Shown here: positions 1 through 16,337 of the stretch, in pieces
Layout: every line of letters begins with the position of its first letter
Position numbering within the stretch: position 1 is the stretch's first letter
Origin: Numida meleagris
Taxonomy: Eukaryota; Chordata; Aves; Galliformes; Numididae
NCBI RefSeq assembly: GCF_002078875.1
Contig: NC_034410.1
Location: 99,450,871 to 99,514,870 of the forward strand
DNA length: 64,000 bases
Direction: 5' to 3'
Program-made: the position numbers and the translations under genes
Notes under the pieces: model-generated
What the model was told of the DNA's origin: nothing
What the model saw: the letters and a program-made list of their open reading frames with translations, nothing else
Database searches by the model: none

Positions 1-1265
1 AACCTACTTTTACAATGACATTTTTTAGGAGGGAAGGCAAACCTATGTCGTTCTAAGGAATTCGTTGCTTTGAAGATAATGTACAAACTGTTGGACTTCA
101 CACTGAGGAAGCCCAGCATCAAGTTCCTGAGGAACTCAGGAGTTACAGAGCCAGCCATATATGCTGTCTCTTTCTGTCTTTCCTTGCACTTCTGTGAATT
201 TTAGCCTTCTTTAACAGCCTAGCTTAAACAGGAAAATGTTTCATTCTAAAGCAACATTGGGTGTAAGGGTCTTGATCCGTCTCAGGCTCTAGACTAAATT
301 GCACTCAGATCTCTACTCATATGTAAGCTCTAGTGCCAAACTAAAATGCAAAAGACATTATTCTTATCACTCATTATTTTTTCATGAGATGCCACAGTGC
401 TTGGATTTAACTTGACGCTGTTCATCCTTACTAAACACATTCAGCCCAGGAAGCTGTAAGACATGAGTTAGGCCCAAAAGCATTGTCACAAGGTTTTACA
501 TTGAAAATAACAGCAAAGCTGTTCAGCTTTAGATATATTACGAATCTTCTATAAAAAATAAAAATGCCCACTGTATACAACCAAGCATGTAAGCAGTTAG
601 AACAGGGAAAGTATGGTTCAGTCTGTTAAGAGTTCAAAGCCTAAGCTCAATATGGAATGAAAACTGAATGTTTTAAGTTCCTTTGCAAAACCTTTGTGCT
701 TTTGCTTTTGGGACATCAGCAGATTGTTGTTTGTTACTTTAGTTATATCTCCTCATGTTCTCAAAAACAGAAGTTTCTTTCAAGCACGATAGGATAGAAA
801 TATATCTGCACTTGTTAGAAGGTAAGGTGTGGGCAGAGAACCAAAATTTGCCTGTCGAACTGGTATGACTGCTGCATTTACCTGAATGGATATAAATTAG
901 CATATGGCCAACACTGTTTCTCCAGATCCTGGGTATTTTAAAGGATAATAACATGCTGTACTCCAGCTAGCGGTTAGTCCAAGGATTAAGGGCATCTTGG
1001 CATTAAGGTCAATAAAATGTAGTTGGACTCAGTTCATAGGCATCTAAAACCACGCTTGCTGACATTTCAGCACTGCTTTCTCCCATGTGATTCATGCTTA
1101 CATGCCACCTGCAGCTGTAATTATCTGGGTTAAGTGTAAAGTTTTCCTGGGAACTTCTCTGTGGGCTCTTAGCAGCTCACTTATTTGTGCTGCTCTAGGA
1201 ATTTATGCAGACCTTATTTCCTGTGGAAGGTCATAGCTGCTGACGTATTTAACCAAGCCACCTCC
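1..1265. other. Intergenic, no gene seen
   Basis: AT-rich sequence with only short, unconserved open frames on either strand. I see no splice-framed coding exon, RNA gene or clear transposon in it. It lies beyond the 3' end of the MYL12B-like gene. Confidence 0.6.
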
Positions 1266-2058
1266 CGCTGCAGGCATGTGCTGGGGTGCCATCCAGAGGG
1301 ACATGGACAGGCTTGAAAAGTGGGCTTACAACTGAGGTTCTACAAGGCCAAGTGCAAGGTGTTGCACTTGGGTCAGGGCAATCCCTGGTATGTGTACAGA
1401 CTGGGAGAACTCATTCAGAGCAGCCCTGCTGAGAAGGTCTTGAGGGTCCTGCTGTATGTGCTTGCAGCGTGGAAGGCCAATGGTACCCTGGGCTGCATAA
1501 AAAGGGGTGACCAGCAGGGCAAGGGAGGTGATTGTACACCCCTACTCTGCCTTTGTAAGGCCTCATCTGGAGCACTGTGTCCAGACCTGGGTCACCCAGC
1601 ACAGGAAGGACCTAGAGCAGATTGAGAGGGCCACGAAGGTGATCAGAGGGCTGGAGCACCTCTTGTACAAAGAGAAGTTGGTCTTGTTCAGCTTGGAGAA
1701 GGCTCTGGGTTGACCTCATTATGGCCGTTCAGTACTTGAGGGGAGCTTACAAACAGGAGGGAGACCAACTGTTTGTGCAGTCTGATCCTGATAGGACAAG
1801 GGGGAATGGCTTTAAACTAAAAGAAGGGAGATTTAGGTGAGATGTTAGCTGGAAATTTTTTACTCAGAGGGCAGTGAAGCACTGGCACAGCTGCCCAGAG
1901 AAGCTGTGGTGCCCCATCAATGGAGGCGCTCAAGGCCAGGTTGGATGGGGCCCTGGGCAGCTGAGCTGGTGGGAGGCAGCCCTGCCCATGGCATGGGGTG
2001 GGACTGGGTGGGCTTTGAGATGCTTCCCAACCCAGGCCATTCTGTGATTTTATGATAA
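1266..2058 (+). mobile_element. CR1 LINE fragment, 3' part
   Basis: The sequence follows the 3' part of CR1 ORF2 and its 3' UTR. Broken frames still read like the C-terminal end of the reverse transcriptase polyprotein ([22 protein letters not shown], around 1510-1575). The UTR portion has the usual CR1 landmarks in order: the 'gacaaggggaatggctt' type block near 1796, the 'gcactggcacag' block near 1879, and an ending near 2036-2056 of the form attctgtgattttatgat. It is 5'-truncated and carries frameshifts, so it is a dead copy. The 5' limit is approximate. Confidence 0.9.
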
Positions 2059-2059
2059 A

Positions 2060-5000
2060 ATTGACTGCTTTTGCAGGTGCAGTAGCAAAATATAGTAAAA
2101 GCTGCATGAGATGAAATGAGCTCATTTAAGCCACAGTTTCTGACATCTGAATACAACATAAGGTCTCTGAGGGAGCTTTAGAGCTGCAGATATTACCAGA
2201 GTGCAGGCCTGTAGGCTGGGCAGGACATCTGAAGTTAAATGGGTAGATTATTCTTTCATGCTTGGAAGAATCAGCAGAAACTTCAGCACTTCAACAAGGA
2301 AATAAAATCCTTCTGGTATTTTATGATGGGCTTTTCCCAATTCTTTTCATTCCATAGCACAAAATGTGGAAGCTTTACTGCTGTGAAAGTACATACAGTT
2401 CCTGAGACTGGAAGCTAGCTCTCTCACCTGACTGCATGGAGGCTGTGGCTCAGCTACAGCCAGAAGCACGCAGACTATATGGTGGCCAGATGATGTATGA
2501 CAGCATTTATTTAGTGGCTTGAATATCTCATGTTCCACTGGCTGGCAAAAGGAGCATCCTCCCTCTTAAAGACAGTTATCAGAAAGTGCCAATGCATCAT
2601 TTGCTGCTTTATGGTACTGTGCCCATACCGTACTGCAGCCAAGAGCTGCATGGAGGAGCCATGCAGGCAGCACCACAGAATGATGATTAGCAACTTGATG
2701 ATAACATAAGCCAAAATGCAAGATAAAGCACAGTTTGCAGTTAGCAAATAAAGTACAATTGTCTCCTTTTGTCGTTAGGCTGCGAGATAAGAAAGTCTTG
2801 GAACATTTTGGTTGCTGCTTGTTATCTAGAATACTGCTAACAGAAAGCTGTTAAATCAGCCCGTGCAGAGACAGAAGTGGAAATGATGTTCTGATGAATT
2901 AGAGGCGGAAGCTTTTCAAACATAGCGTTTATCACCTCTGCTGAGAAAGCGCTTAATACTTTTATTATGGAAATGCCATTTGACGTTGTTTTCAACCCCC
3001 ACCCCCATTATGTAGACACTGTACAAACACGAAAGGGGACCGAGTCACCTCAATGAGGAGCTCGGAGTCTGGAGCTCTGAGAGCACTGTAAGCATTGGCG
3101 TGGAAGCTGCTCTTCAGCTGGAATTTTTTTTCAGCACAGTAAGGGGAACTATCCTCAACCCAACAGCAAAATATCCACTGAAGTCACCCACCTCAGCAGC
3201 CTGCATTTCTCTCCCAGTATGGATGTAGCTTATTTCAGGAGTCCAAACTACTTTTGAATATGGGATACAGATCATACTCACTTTCCTCAAAGTTTCTTTC
3301 TGAATTCTGTTCTTATTTATTACTTGGCTACAGTAATAGTGTATTGTATAAAATTATACAAAACAAGATTGTACTGTGCAAAGGGCCCCAGTGTATTTAA
3401 TAAATATGTCTCATGGTGTCAGGATTGTTACATACAAAATGCCAGGGGCAAAAAAAAAAAAAAAAAGCAATAAAAGCAACAAGACACTATAAGTATTGTT
3501 CAGATAGCTGTGTAACAATTTAAAGTAATTTAATTTTCTGTGTTGAAAGTTAATTACTTACTTTTGAGTAAGACCAGTCTAATGTCTTTAGTTAACTAAG
3601 TGGCTAAGATTCATTAAAGAGAACCCATGTTACAAAAACTTTCATGCCATGCTGCTTTTACTTGCAGGGATAAAACTTCTCACCAACCAACTTCTGTTCT
3701 GAATAGATTTTATAGAGTCCTTTTCTCCATAGCTTCTGGGGACAAAAGCTTGAAACAAACCTTTGTGGATTGTGTAAGAACATGCCTGGATACGTGTCTG
3801 ATGTCAGCCACATACAGCAGATAAATGCAAGGAGATTCACCAGGTAAAAATGTCAACTGCCACAGAAATAAAATGGAGGAAATTGTATAGAAAAGTCAAT
3901 AATTTACTATTGATTGGAGGCTGGAACTAAAGCCAGCTGTACCTTTTTTAAAAACAAATACTGAAAAAAAAAACCCCGACAACCTGAGAACAGCAAAGTC
4001 AGGAAGTGAGTCAGAATTACGTATCAGTATGTAAACATAAATATTGGAAACTTGAATGATGTTGCTGAAATGACCTCGTTCAGTGATCCTCACTGAAGTC
4101 AGTACAGTTTCTCTGTAGAAAGAAAGCCTGTGAATAGGCTTAGGGAAGGCATGGAGGGATTGGAAAGAGAATAACTCAAGTAAACGTACCCTCATCTGTT
4201 CATAATAACAGTATCTCCCAAATGCTCTCCTTGCTTTTATAAGTCTCTTTTAAAACCACTTATAACAAAAACATTCCTGCAAAGGGTGTGTGCAAGCACT
4301 AAATCTATCACAGGTGAGAAGAATCCAGAATCAGTCACATAGGTGTAAATTATCCTTCTATTCCTGAAAGTGGCTGTGAAAATTAGCAGCTAGCACCCCC
4401 TTGTTTGATATTTGTTCTTTCTTAGCAATACTTGAGATCAGTGATGGCATAATTACCAGCTCTGAAAATCTGGTATAGGGTAAGATATTTCAGACCTCAT
4501 TAATAAGAACATCAGCCAAAATATTCTCCTAGTTTCCTAGCACACTTACCTACTGCCCCCAAATGACATTTCTGTTGTGTTGCCCCATTGCTGAGCATCC
4601 AAGGATGGGAACAAGAATCTGATTTGATGTTTCAGCCAAGAGCCTTAAATATCTGAGGTACTGACATACCATTTAGATACTGCCAACATTTTCAAAGCTG
4701 CTATTAAGTTACCGCTTAGTCCTGGAAGTGCTTGAATTTTTATTCACCAAACTTTGCAAAGCCTGACAGTTTGTTAGCTGCTTTGAATCTTGTCACAAGG
4801 TGAGGCCCAGGCTGTGGTACAGTGTAGGCAAGGGAATGTCGTCCTTGCTTGAGGTCCTCAGCCCTTAGGAACGTATGAAACTTGGAACAGAAAGGTGTAG
4901 GCCACTGACTTAAGGCATTTAAATGCTTGCAAAATGGTCAGAAATGGAGTGGTAGGAGAGAGAAAAGAAATTACAGAACAGAGTTGCTTTGGGTTGCCAA

Positions 5001-5267
5001 AAGAGCTGCCTATACAGTTGCTGAAGTATTGGTATCCAGCATTTGCAGAAAGCTGGCTACTGGGATCCTGACTAGGGAGACATCTCTCTGACCAGCTGCA
5101 CTGGGAAATGCTTCAGTGCCTCAGCCTCTATTTTCTCTTTCTGATATTTTAATCTTTACTTAGACAGCTACTCTGTCTAAATAAACAGCTCTGCTGTTCT
5201 CTGCCTCACCTAGACAAAGTGGCTCACCTAGAGGCCATGAACAGATGTGCTAAAAAGCGCCAGTAAC
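2060..5267. other. Intergenic, no gene seen
   Basis: AT-rich DNA without a supported gene. It holds a 17-base A tract near 3450-3467, with AATAAA-type hexamers nearby at about 3400 and 3470. I could not connect this to a recognisable retrocopy or transcript. Confidence 0.5.
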
Positions 5268-5273
5268 AAACAA

Positions 5274-5542
5274 TGGAATCACAGAATATCCTGAGTTGGA
5301 AGGGACCCACATGGATCATCGGGTCCAACCTCTGGCTCTGCACAGGGCCACCCAAATTTCAAACCCTACATTTCAGACCGTTGTCCATATGCTCCAGATG
5401 CTCCTTGAACTCAGGCAGCTTGGGTCCATGACCACTGCCCTGGGCAGTCTGTTCCAGTGCCACCCCCCTCTGGTGAAGAAGATTTTCATAATCCCAAACC
5501 TGACCTCTCCTGATGCAGCTCCATGCTGTTCCCTTGGGTCCT
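5274..5542 (-). mobile_element. CR1 LINE 3' fragment (reverse orientation)
   Basis: Read on the minus strand this is a 5'-truncated CR1 3' end. On the plus strand it opens with the complement of the CR1 terminus (ggaatcacagaat), followed by 'gagttggaagggaccc' and the 'ctccttgaactcaggcagc' and 'cctgggcagtctgttcca' blocks. A 6-bp match, aaacaa, sits immediately outside each end (5268-5273 and 5543-5548) and may be the target-site duplication, although so short a match is weak evidence. Confidence 0.9.
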
Positions 5543-5548
5543 AAACAA

Positions 5549-8500
5549 CAGAAGCACGCACAGCTGGCATACCCGTGTTTGTTACAGCAGAAGAACTGGT
5601 TACTGTACTTAAATTATATGATTATGTTCAATTAGTTGTGAAAAAAAGTCAGAGAAAGTCCAAAAGAAATGCTGCCTTCTGTCAATTGAAAATAGCAGTA
5701 CTACCTTCTAATTTTCTTGTGAGTAGCAGAGGACAGGGACAGGCAAAGCAGAAGAGTTTAGATTCATGGCCAAATTCCCCATTTTGCCAACAAAATAGCA
5801 ATAACAGTCAGTCTTACGACTCGTTTTGCACAACATACATCTCAAGTTCTAATAAATATCCAATATCCTAGCCATTAAAACAGTAGAAACATGCAATCAC
5901 TAACTACAAGTGATTCTATTCCATTTAATTCTCTTCCAAAAATGTATCTCGAAGTTCACAAGTTTATCTTGCTAACATGAAACTTCTCAGCTCCTCTTTT
6001 AACTGACTCCAGCCCTAGAGCTTTGAAGCTTGCTAGGGCTGTGGGGCATAAAGCTGTGCAGATTTCCCAAGGAAATACTGTGTATGTGGTCGGGGGTGGG
6101 GGAGGGCAACATGCAGTGATTGTGGGCTCCTTGTAGCTTCTTGCAACCATTTCAAATGTCACAGTGACCTGCAGTTATTTGAAAAGGAAAAGCCCAGCTG
6201 CAAGTATCTTTAATTTGCAGCTCTCATCTGCTCACTGAAAGAAGCCTGCTGGGACTGGTATGCATCCCTGTTAAAGCTGTGTGAATGATTTTTTTATTTT
6301 TTTTTCCCCAAACGTGTATTTTTAAATACTCACTTCATGTGACCCCTCTGATCTCATGGTGATTACCTAGGAATTCCAGTTAGGTTTGCCTTTCCCAGCT
6401 AATGAGCGCTACTGAAGCAATTTTTGTACTTAAGCCCCGGGATGCGCAGAGTGGAACTAGCGATGAGTCAGCAGCTGGCTAAGGTTGTTTGAATAGCAAT
6501 ACAAACCATGCCTGCCGCTAGGAGATAGTCGGCAAAGGTCATACCGAGTGCCTAGTATTTAGACTCAATCACCCCGATGATACGAATTCTCTTCAGACTC
6601 TCATGCTTTTTAGACCAGTCATCATTCTATTTGACATTTGGCTGCTGGCATACTAAATACTTGCCACTTGGTGTCTGGATGACAGGGAAGAATGCTTGGC
6701 ATCATTTGTACTATGCCTGTCGCACTGACAGATGCTTCCCTCTGTCTAGGGGAGTTAGGCACTAAAATTAGTAACTATCAAAACAAGCGTCTGCTGAATC
6801 TCATCAACAGAAAAGCTGAGGGGAAAGGAAAGAGTCATCATTGCTCTTTCTACAGGAGTTAGGGCTGTAATTCAAATGTAGGGACAGCACGGCTCTGGAC
6901 AGTGCACAAAATCCCAGCCCCCCGTCCACAGGTTGCTGAGCCACACGAGGACAATCAGGAGCTGAGCCACAGCAGCTTACAGCACTCGGTTTTAAAGGGT
7001 AAGGTCAGCGACAACCTGCAAAACTTATTACCTACATTCATGGGAAGGAGGGGGTGGGTGTTAGGCCAGATACAGGATGTGTGAGACGGTTCCCTGGTGA
7101 GCACTGCTTCTCACAAACGGTCCTGAAAAGGAAACAGTTTATAAGCTAAAACTCATTTAGAGTTCAGCTCCGTTGCCCGTTGCCCGTGCAACCACAGGAA
7201 ACAAGCGTACCAGCCCCGCTGGTGAATCACAGCTTTTGGGAACTTCACCTTGGAGAGCAGGAAAGAGTCTGTCTTCAGGTACAATTGATCTCTGTAATCC
7301 TTTCAGCTGAGATCGTTGCCTAAGCTCCTTCGTTGCTAGAAAAAAGAAAAACAAAAAAACAAAAACAAAAACCAGCACAATAAGAAACACAGCTTGTGAT
7401 GGTGTTCAGCCCTCCCTCGTTCAATTGTTGAGTGGTTTTATACTCAGTCTGAATGTTGTAGCTAGAAGAAACAATTAGAAGTAGGCCTGAGAGGATGCAA
7501 GGCCACATTGTTCTAGCTCTCGACTCAAGTGACCTAACTACAAACAACTGAATTTAAAAAAAATAAAGTAGACAAATGCAGAAATGCATAAACACCTTTG
7601 TGTTCTCTGGTAAGAATACTTGGAGATTCTGTGGCTCTTACTGAGAATGAGCTTGACACAATTGAAAACTACAGGTATTTTATTAAACCAGAGTTACTGG
7701 TTCCAGCAGACACAGACTTTAAGGCTCCTTCTGCATCAGAGATGAGTGGGGGTTTAAAATTTCTTTGCGAGAGAAATCCCAGGCATCTGAATTACCCACC
7801 AAAGTTTTGCCGGGCTCTGGGACTTGTTTGATCAGAGCAGTTAAATGCTATGAAACTTGAGAGGCTAAAAGAAAGATTCTTGTAAAGGCATGGCTAAAAA
7901 CAATAGCATTGGTGATTTGCAGTTCATCGTCACAGGACCAAGTGGAATACAGGTGTTGCTTTGTAGCAACTGAACCCTAGTCCTATAAGCAAAAAAAAAA
8001 AAACCAAAAAAAAAAACAGGGCTTAGCAACAGATTTACTGCTACAGAGAAATAGCCAGTTGCCTCAGCCTAGGTAATATGATTTGTATCGCAAGTTTTAG
8101 TCTCTCCTATGCAAGCAATATTACACATGCAAATAAATTTGAATTTGGGGTAGTTTTCCAAAGCAAAACTTGCAAAACAGCATGAGCGCTCGCTGAGATA
8201 GAAAGAAATGCGCAAGCAGCGTTCCTTCTTTTTAGTTACAAAAGGCGCCCTTAAGTGTTTATGGAAGGGAATCTTTTTCAAGCACACACCACATGTGTGT
8301 GTGTACATACATGTCTGTAGCAACGGCTTGGCAATATCTTATTTCACTCATCTCCGTAATGAATAAATTGGATGCAAGAGCCAGCATTCGGCACATGCGG
8401 GAGCTGTAATTTGAAAAATCCCAGCAGCGTTAGTCCTTGTCGTGCTAGGAGCAGAGCTTCTGTGGGAACTGACCATGTTTTCTTCTGTACGCTGCGTCAA

Positions 8501-10869
8501 AGGAGCTCTTCAGGACTGAAAACAAACAGACGAAACCCAAACCAATTAAAAAAAAATTGCATCGCGGGCCATTCGCCCTTCAGCTGAGCCGGTGCTAGGA
8601 GCTGCTATGCCACCTACTGATGGATTTGGATATCGGCCACAAGTTCCCGGCCTGCTTCCTTCAGGGGTCATTTACGAAAGCTCTTTTTCAAGCTTGCTAA
8701 CTCCGCCCCTTCCAAATGTAATCGTTTTCGGTAGAAAGGCGGCAACTGAGAGAGCATTTAGTCTTGAAGCATTTAGGCTTCTTCCATCTCCTCCAGAAGT
8801 GTTTTGAGCCCTTTCTCCGTGTTGTTTTTCACGGCCTTCTGCATTTTTCTTGTAGGCCGACAGTTCGCAGCCTACGTGCCCTATGTGTCCAGATAGTTCC
8901 TATTATCCATAAAGTTGGGACAAAGGTAGAAGAAACTCTGAAGCATCTTCTCAAAGAGGTTGCAAGGTCCATTAAAAAATACATGGCACAAGGAGCACAC
9001 CTCTGTCATAGCCACAGAGGATGATAAATATCCAAAGAACAGTTTATCCAAGACAGAACCAAGTCAGGGCATTTCCTAACGCTGAACACCACATTATTCA
9101 CAGTTCACAGATTAAAAGAAGATATTAGTGTGATAATGAATGATGTTTTTGATCAAAATAAGCCCACCCATTTACAAATGTACAAAGTCACTTTCCTAAA
9201 AAATACAAAGTCCTCTATCATAGTATTCTACATGCCCTTCTACACCAAGAACTGTGTCAAGGACTCAGTAATTCTACCAATATACTTTTCAACAACCAAG
9301 TGGTGGTTTCTACAATGTTCTACTTGTACTATGGATCTACGACTACTGCCATTTTATATGATCAAGAGCACCAGTAAAGAGCTATAATCTTAATAACCAC
9401 TCCATCTAATCCCACTTAAAATTGATCAAGTGAACAAGTAAGTATTGTGAGAGCCAGCGTGCATTTGTTGTAACACCACTGACAGAAGTCCTGGAGCTAC
9501 ACAGACTTTCAAGTGCTCCTGGGGAAAATAGGTGGGGAAATTCTACTACGTCTAAGTCTGAACTCAAGGCACTTCATGCCATGAGGGCAGCGCACACCTT
9601 TGGACAAACTCTGCTGCAGCTGCACTCTGCAGCATTCCTACTGGTTTGAAAGTTTTGACTCGTTCAAGATGTATTTATTCTAATAAAATACATGCATAAG
9701 CACACACATTTTCACATGGCTTTCTAATACCAAGAGACATTTCCTTAACTGTGCACTTCACTGTGCTGGAATTGTACGTGAAACAGGACACACTATGGGA
9801 ACATCATTTCCATCCTATCTTTTACATTCATAATTTCACCAGGATACGCTAAAAGGTGAAAATGGTTCCGGCAGGTTACTTGTGGAAGTACAGTGTATTT
9901 CTAACCCAGTCACTGTGCTCTAATGAAATTCAGTTTACAAAAGCAGCCTACAAAGAAACAGCAAAACACTCCCAGCCAAGTAATATTTCTTGATTTTGTA
10001 ACCTAAACTCAAAAGGGATAACAGTTGAATTCCTAGAAGTAACAGAAGCACTGTCATGCGATCACTTTGGTCACTATTTCTCTAAAGACCAAATAAACAG
10101 AACCACAATATTCACATTATGGCAAAGCTGCTTGAGAGTGTTGTGCCAGCCTGCTATGCATTCCATACCACATCAGCTATAGGGTATGAGAAATGGAACA
10201 GAGAAGAACGCCTTTTCTTCACACACTCAAAGCGCTGTAGTCAGAAGAAGCCATAAAAACATATATTGTTTCATTTGGAATGCAAGGATAATGTATGAAC
10301 AGCACAGAAGCAGTACCCCTTTCTTCTTCCTCCAGCCCCATTCTCCCCATGCTTTGAGAAAAGATAGAAGGAAGAAAGAAAAAAAATTGCTGCAACAAAA
10401 TATAATGAATTCTGTATTGTTGGCGCCACAGGTGTGGTAAGAGGCATTACTCAAACACTCTGCTCCTACATAGACTTTTTTTATTTTACAGAAAGCACTA
10501 GGATTCACCATGTAAGTTTAAAAAGCAGTATTAATATTGTACTCAGTGTCAAGAAACAAAGCAGTTAAGATAATAGTGAAATACCATCTCAATTACACCC
10601 ATAGGATTTTAAAATTTTAATGTGCAAGTCTAGGACAAAACTCATTAATTTACAATGTACTAAAATGTGAAGGATGTGAATTTCTTCATTGTATATGCTC
10701 ACAGTAGGAAATGAAGTACTCAGTCACTGACCTACAAATTCAGTAGGCCTAAGTGACTTACGCTTCATTTTTAAGGCAAAAATAGATAACACCAGGACCA
10801 TATACCGCTGCAAAAATATTTACAGAAATGATTAGATAAACAGCCCACTTCTAGCATGAAACTGTTTAA
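5549..10869. other. Intergenic region 3' of MYL12B
   Basis: No gene could be supported here. Small open frames occur on both strands, but none has a recognisable domain or splice-framed structure. Two stretches are less AT-rich with scattered CpGs (about 6430-6570 and 8400-8880) and could be regulatory. Simple repeats include A-rich tracts at 7338-7372 and 7990-8018 and a short TG run near 8296. Confidence 0.5.
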
Positions 10870-11214
10870 TGACATATTTAATACAGCGGTGTTTTATTGA
10901 AAAAGTTACCATAAACTGCAAAAATCTAGCTGGAATGAGTAACACCGACATTTTTATGTGCCTCCCCACCCCAAATCTTTGTTCCTAAACCTCTATCACT
11001 CTAAGCCGTCCTCTCTCCCTGCACATTTCCAGTCTTACTGCAAGAGTGCAGGTGTGCCTGAGCAGTCCCACAGTCTACAGAGGCCAAAGCTGAAATGCCA
11101 AAAATGTATGCAAAGGGTCCCAACAAGAAAAAAAAAAAAAAAAAAAAAAAGGTCCCAAGGGGGAGGGAAAAAAAAAAGCAAAAAACAAAAAGCTACAGGT
11201 ATGCAGGGATTTGC
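10870..11214 (-). other. MYL12B: MYL12B 3' UTR (approximate)
   Basis: This is sequence downstream of the TGA at 11215-11217 on the minus strand. An AATAAA signal lies at 10893-10898 (tttatt on the plus strand), which would place the transcript end near 10870-10880. The UTR contains a 20+ base homopolymer at about 11130-11150. The end is inferred from the signal alone; another AATAAA complement near 10486 would allow a longer UTR. Confidence 0.5.
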
Positions 11215-14931
<3,717 letters not shown>

Positions 14932-15598
14932 CTAAAAGAAAAGTAAATAGAATAAGATCAGAGTTAGGACTTCAGAAGAATGTACTAAATTTTAAGCTTT
15001 AATGTTAATGTTCAGAGTCAGAAAGTACCTCTAACACCCTTCCGTTTCCTCTCATCAGAACGTATTTCCTTAACCAAGAAGGTCAAAGGAGAAGCAGGAA
15101 ATAGAACAAGGCAGACCAAAACAAGAAAAAAAAGTCACTAAAAGATTAAGTTGTACGTACCTTTCACTCTGAGAAGGAACAGCTTTTGTCTCGGTTCCCT
15201 TCTTAATGCATCTGTCTACAAGAATGGTAGTCTGATCTCAAGCCTAAATGAGAAAGCGAGGTTTTGAAAGCTGTTGTTGAGCTCGTGAAATAACTCTATG
15301 GATATGCGTGTGCGCAATATCTGAGAGCAGGGGAAAGAGAACTCGAACTTGGTTCACCTGAACAAAGTCTGAAGTGCCAATGCATGGCACCTCACAGCAG
15401 TAAGCAGTTACTATTTTGTATAATAGGGGGCCTTTGCCTTGCCTTCTATTATTTAAAACAAACAAACAAACAAAAAAAACACCTCGATGCTAGGAAAATT
15501 CTGCGGACTGCTCTGCAGACAGCAGTAGTTGCAACGCCCCCGCCCCTCACCACAGCTACCCCAGCGGTCCCCCGGCCCCAGCCTGGCCCCAGCCTCAC
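14932..15598 (-). other. MYL12B: MYL12B intron 1
   Basis: A 667-bp intron in the 5' UTR, inferred from a good acceptor at 14932 and a gtgagg donor at the edge of the CpG island at 15598. It contains an AAAC simple repeat near 15459-15480 and a possible alternative non-coding exon at 15161-15215. Confidence 0.6.
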
Positions 15599-15950
15599 CC
15601 TAGCGGCTGCCGCAGCTCCTCGGTGCGACGGCGGCGGAGGAAGCGGAGGCAGCCCCGGCGCTTCCTGGAGAAACCATCGCCCTGCCGGCGGTGGGTGGAG
15701 GCGGGCGGCGGGCCGCGGGCCCAGAGGCCAAGGGAGGGGCGGGGGGCGGCCAGGAGAGAGCGCGGAGCAGCGTGGGCTTCCTCAGCGATCACAGCCTCCG
15801 GGACGGCCGCCTCGGGGCGGCCCCGCAGTTGCCTGTTCCCCCCCGGGAGCGGCGCGGTGGTGCAGCCGGGGCGGGGCGCCGCGTTCCCGGTCGGGGGCGG
15901 CCGGGGCAGGAGGTGGCTGCGGGGGGGCGTCGTGCCTGCATACTGAAGTG
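15500..15950 (-). promoter_or_regulatory. MYL12B: CpG-island promoter of MYL12B
   Basis: A sharply bounded GC-rich block with dense CpG and many G or C runs, for example ggggcgggg and ggggggcgg types, lies just upstream of the first coding exon. There is no TATA box in an obvious place, as expected of a housekeeping promoter. Long open frames on both strands here are by-products of high GC content. Confidence 0.8.
15599..15760 (-). other. MYL12B: MYL12B non-coding exon 1 (5' UTR, approximate)
   Basis: The predicted 3' edge is exact at 15599 (minus strand gccgctagg|gtgagg). The transcription start is not visible in the sequence, so the outer edge is a guess within the CpG island. Regulatory light chain genes of this group normally have a non-coding first exon and the ATG in exon 2, which fits. 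Confidence 0.5.
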
Positions 15951-16337
15951 CTTGCTCGTCCTGAGAGTGACTTCAAGCATTCACGTGTAGCCCCTGAGCC
16001 AGACGCCTCTCTGGTTTTGGAATCTTTCTAAGCACGGTGCTTATGCACATTGTGCAGGTTTGAGGTCCATGTAGTCACTCGGACTCCATAACACTGTTGT
16101 TTTAAGACGTAAAAGAATGTGAAATATTGCCAGTTTGGAGAGCTGCGCTGTCAGCTTGCCATTCCTTATCCCTTTTCTTACTGTTGGAAGCTTTGCTGGT
16201 ATACAATCAGCGTCTTAGTAAATGGTAACTAAAAAGGAAAAGGGGGAGAAAAAATAAGTTCCTGCTGGAGTTTCCCATTGCGCTTGCAGATGTTGGTGGA
16301 TTAAGTTTGGGCGCTGTACATGCTGAAGTTAATACTT

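Noticed and set aside
3395..3475. AATAAA followed by a 17-base A tract, possible processed retrocopy
   Set aside because: No recognisable coding or 3' UTR sequence upstream, no target-site duplication found, and processed retrocopies are rare in birds because CR1 does not use poly(A) tails.
15384..16031. 215-codon open frame on the plus strand through the MYL12B CpG island, with several overlapping frames on both strands
   Set aside because: High GC content lowers stop-codon frequency, all frames are open here, and the composition is Gly/Arg/Pro-rich with no domain. It coincides with the promoter and first exon of MYL12B.
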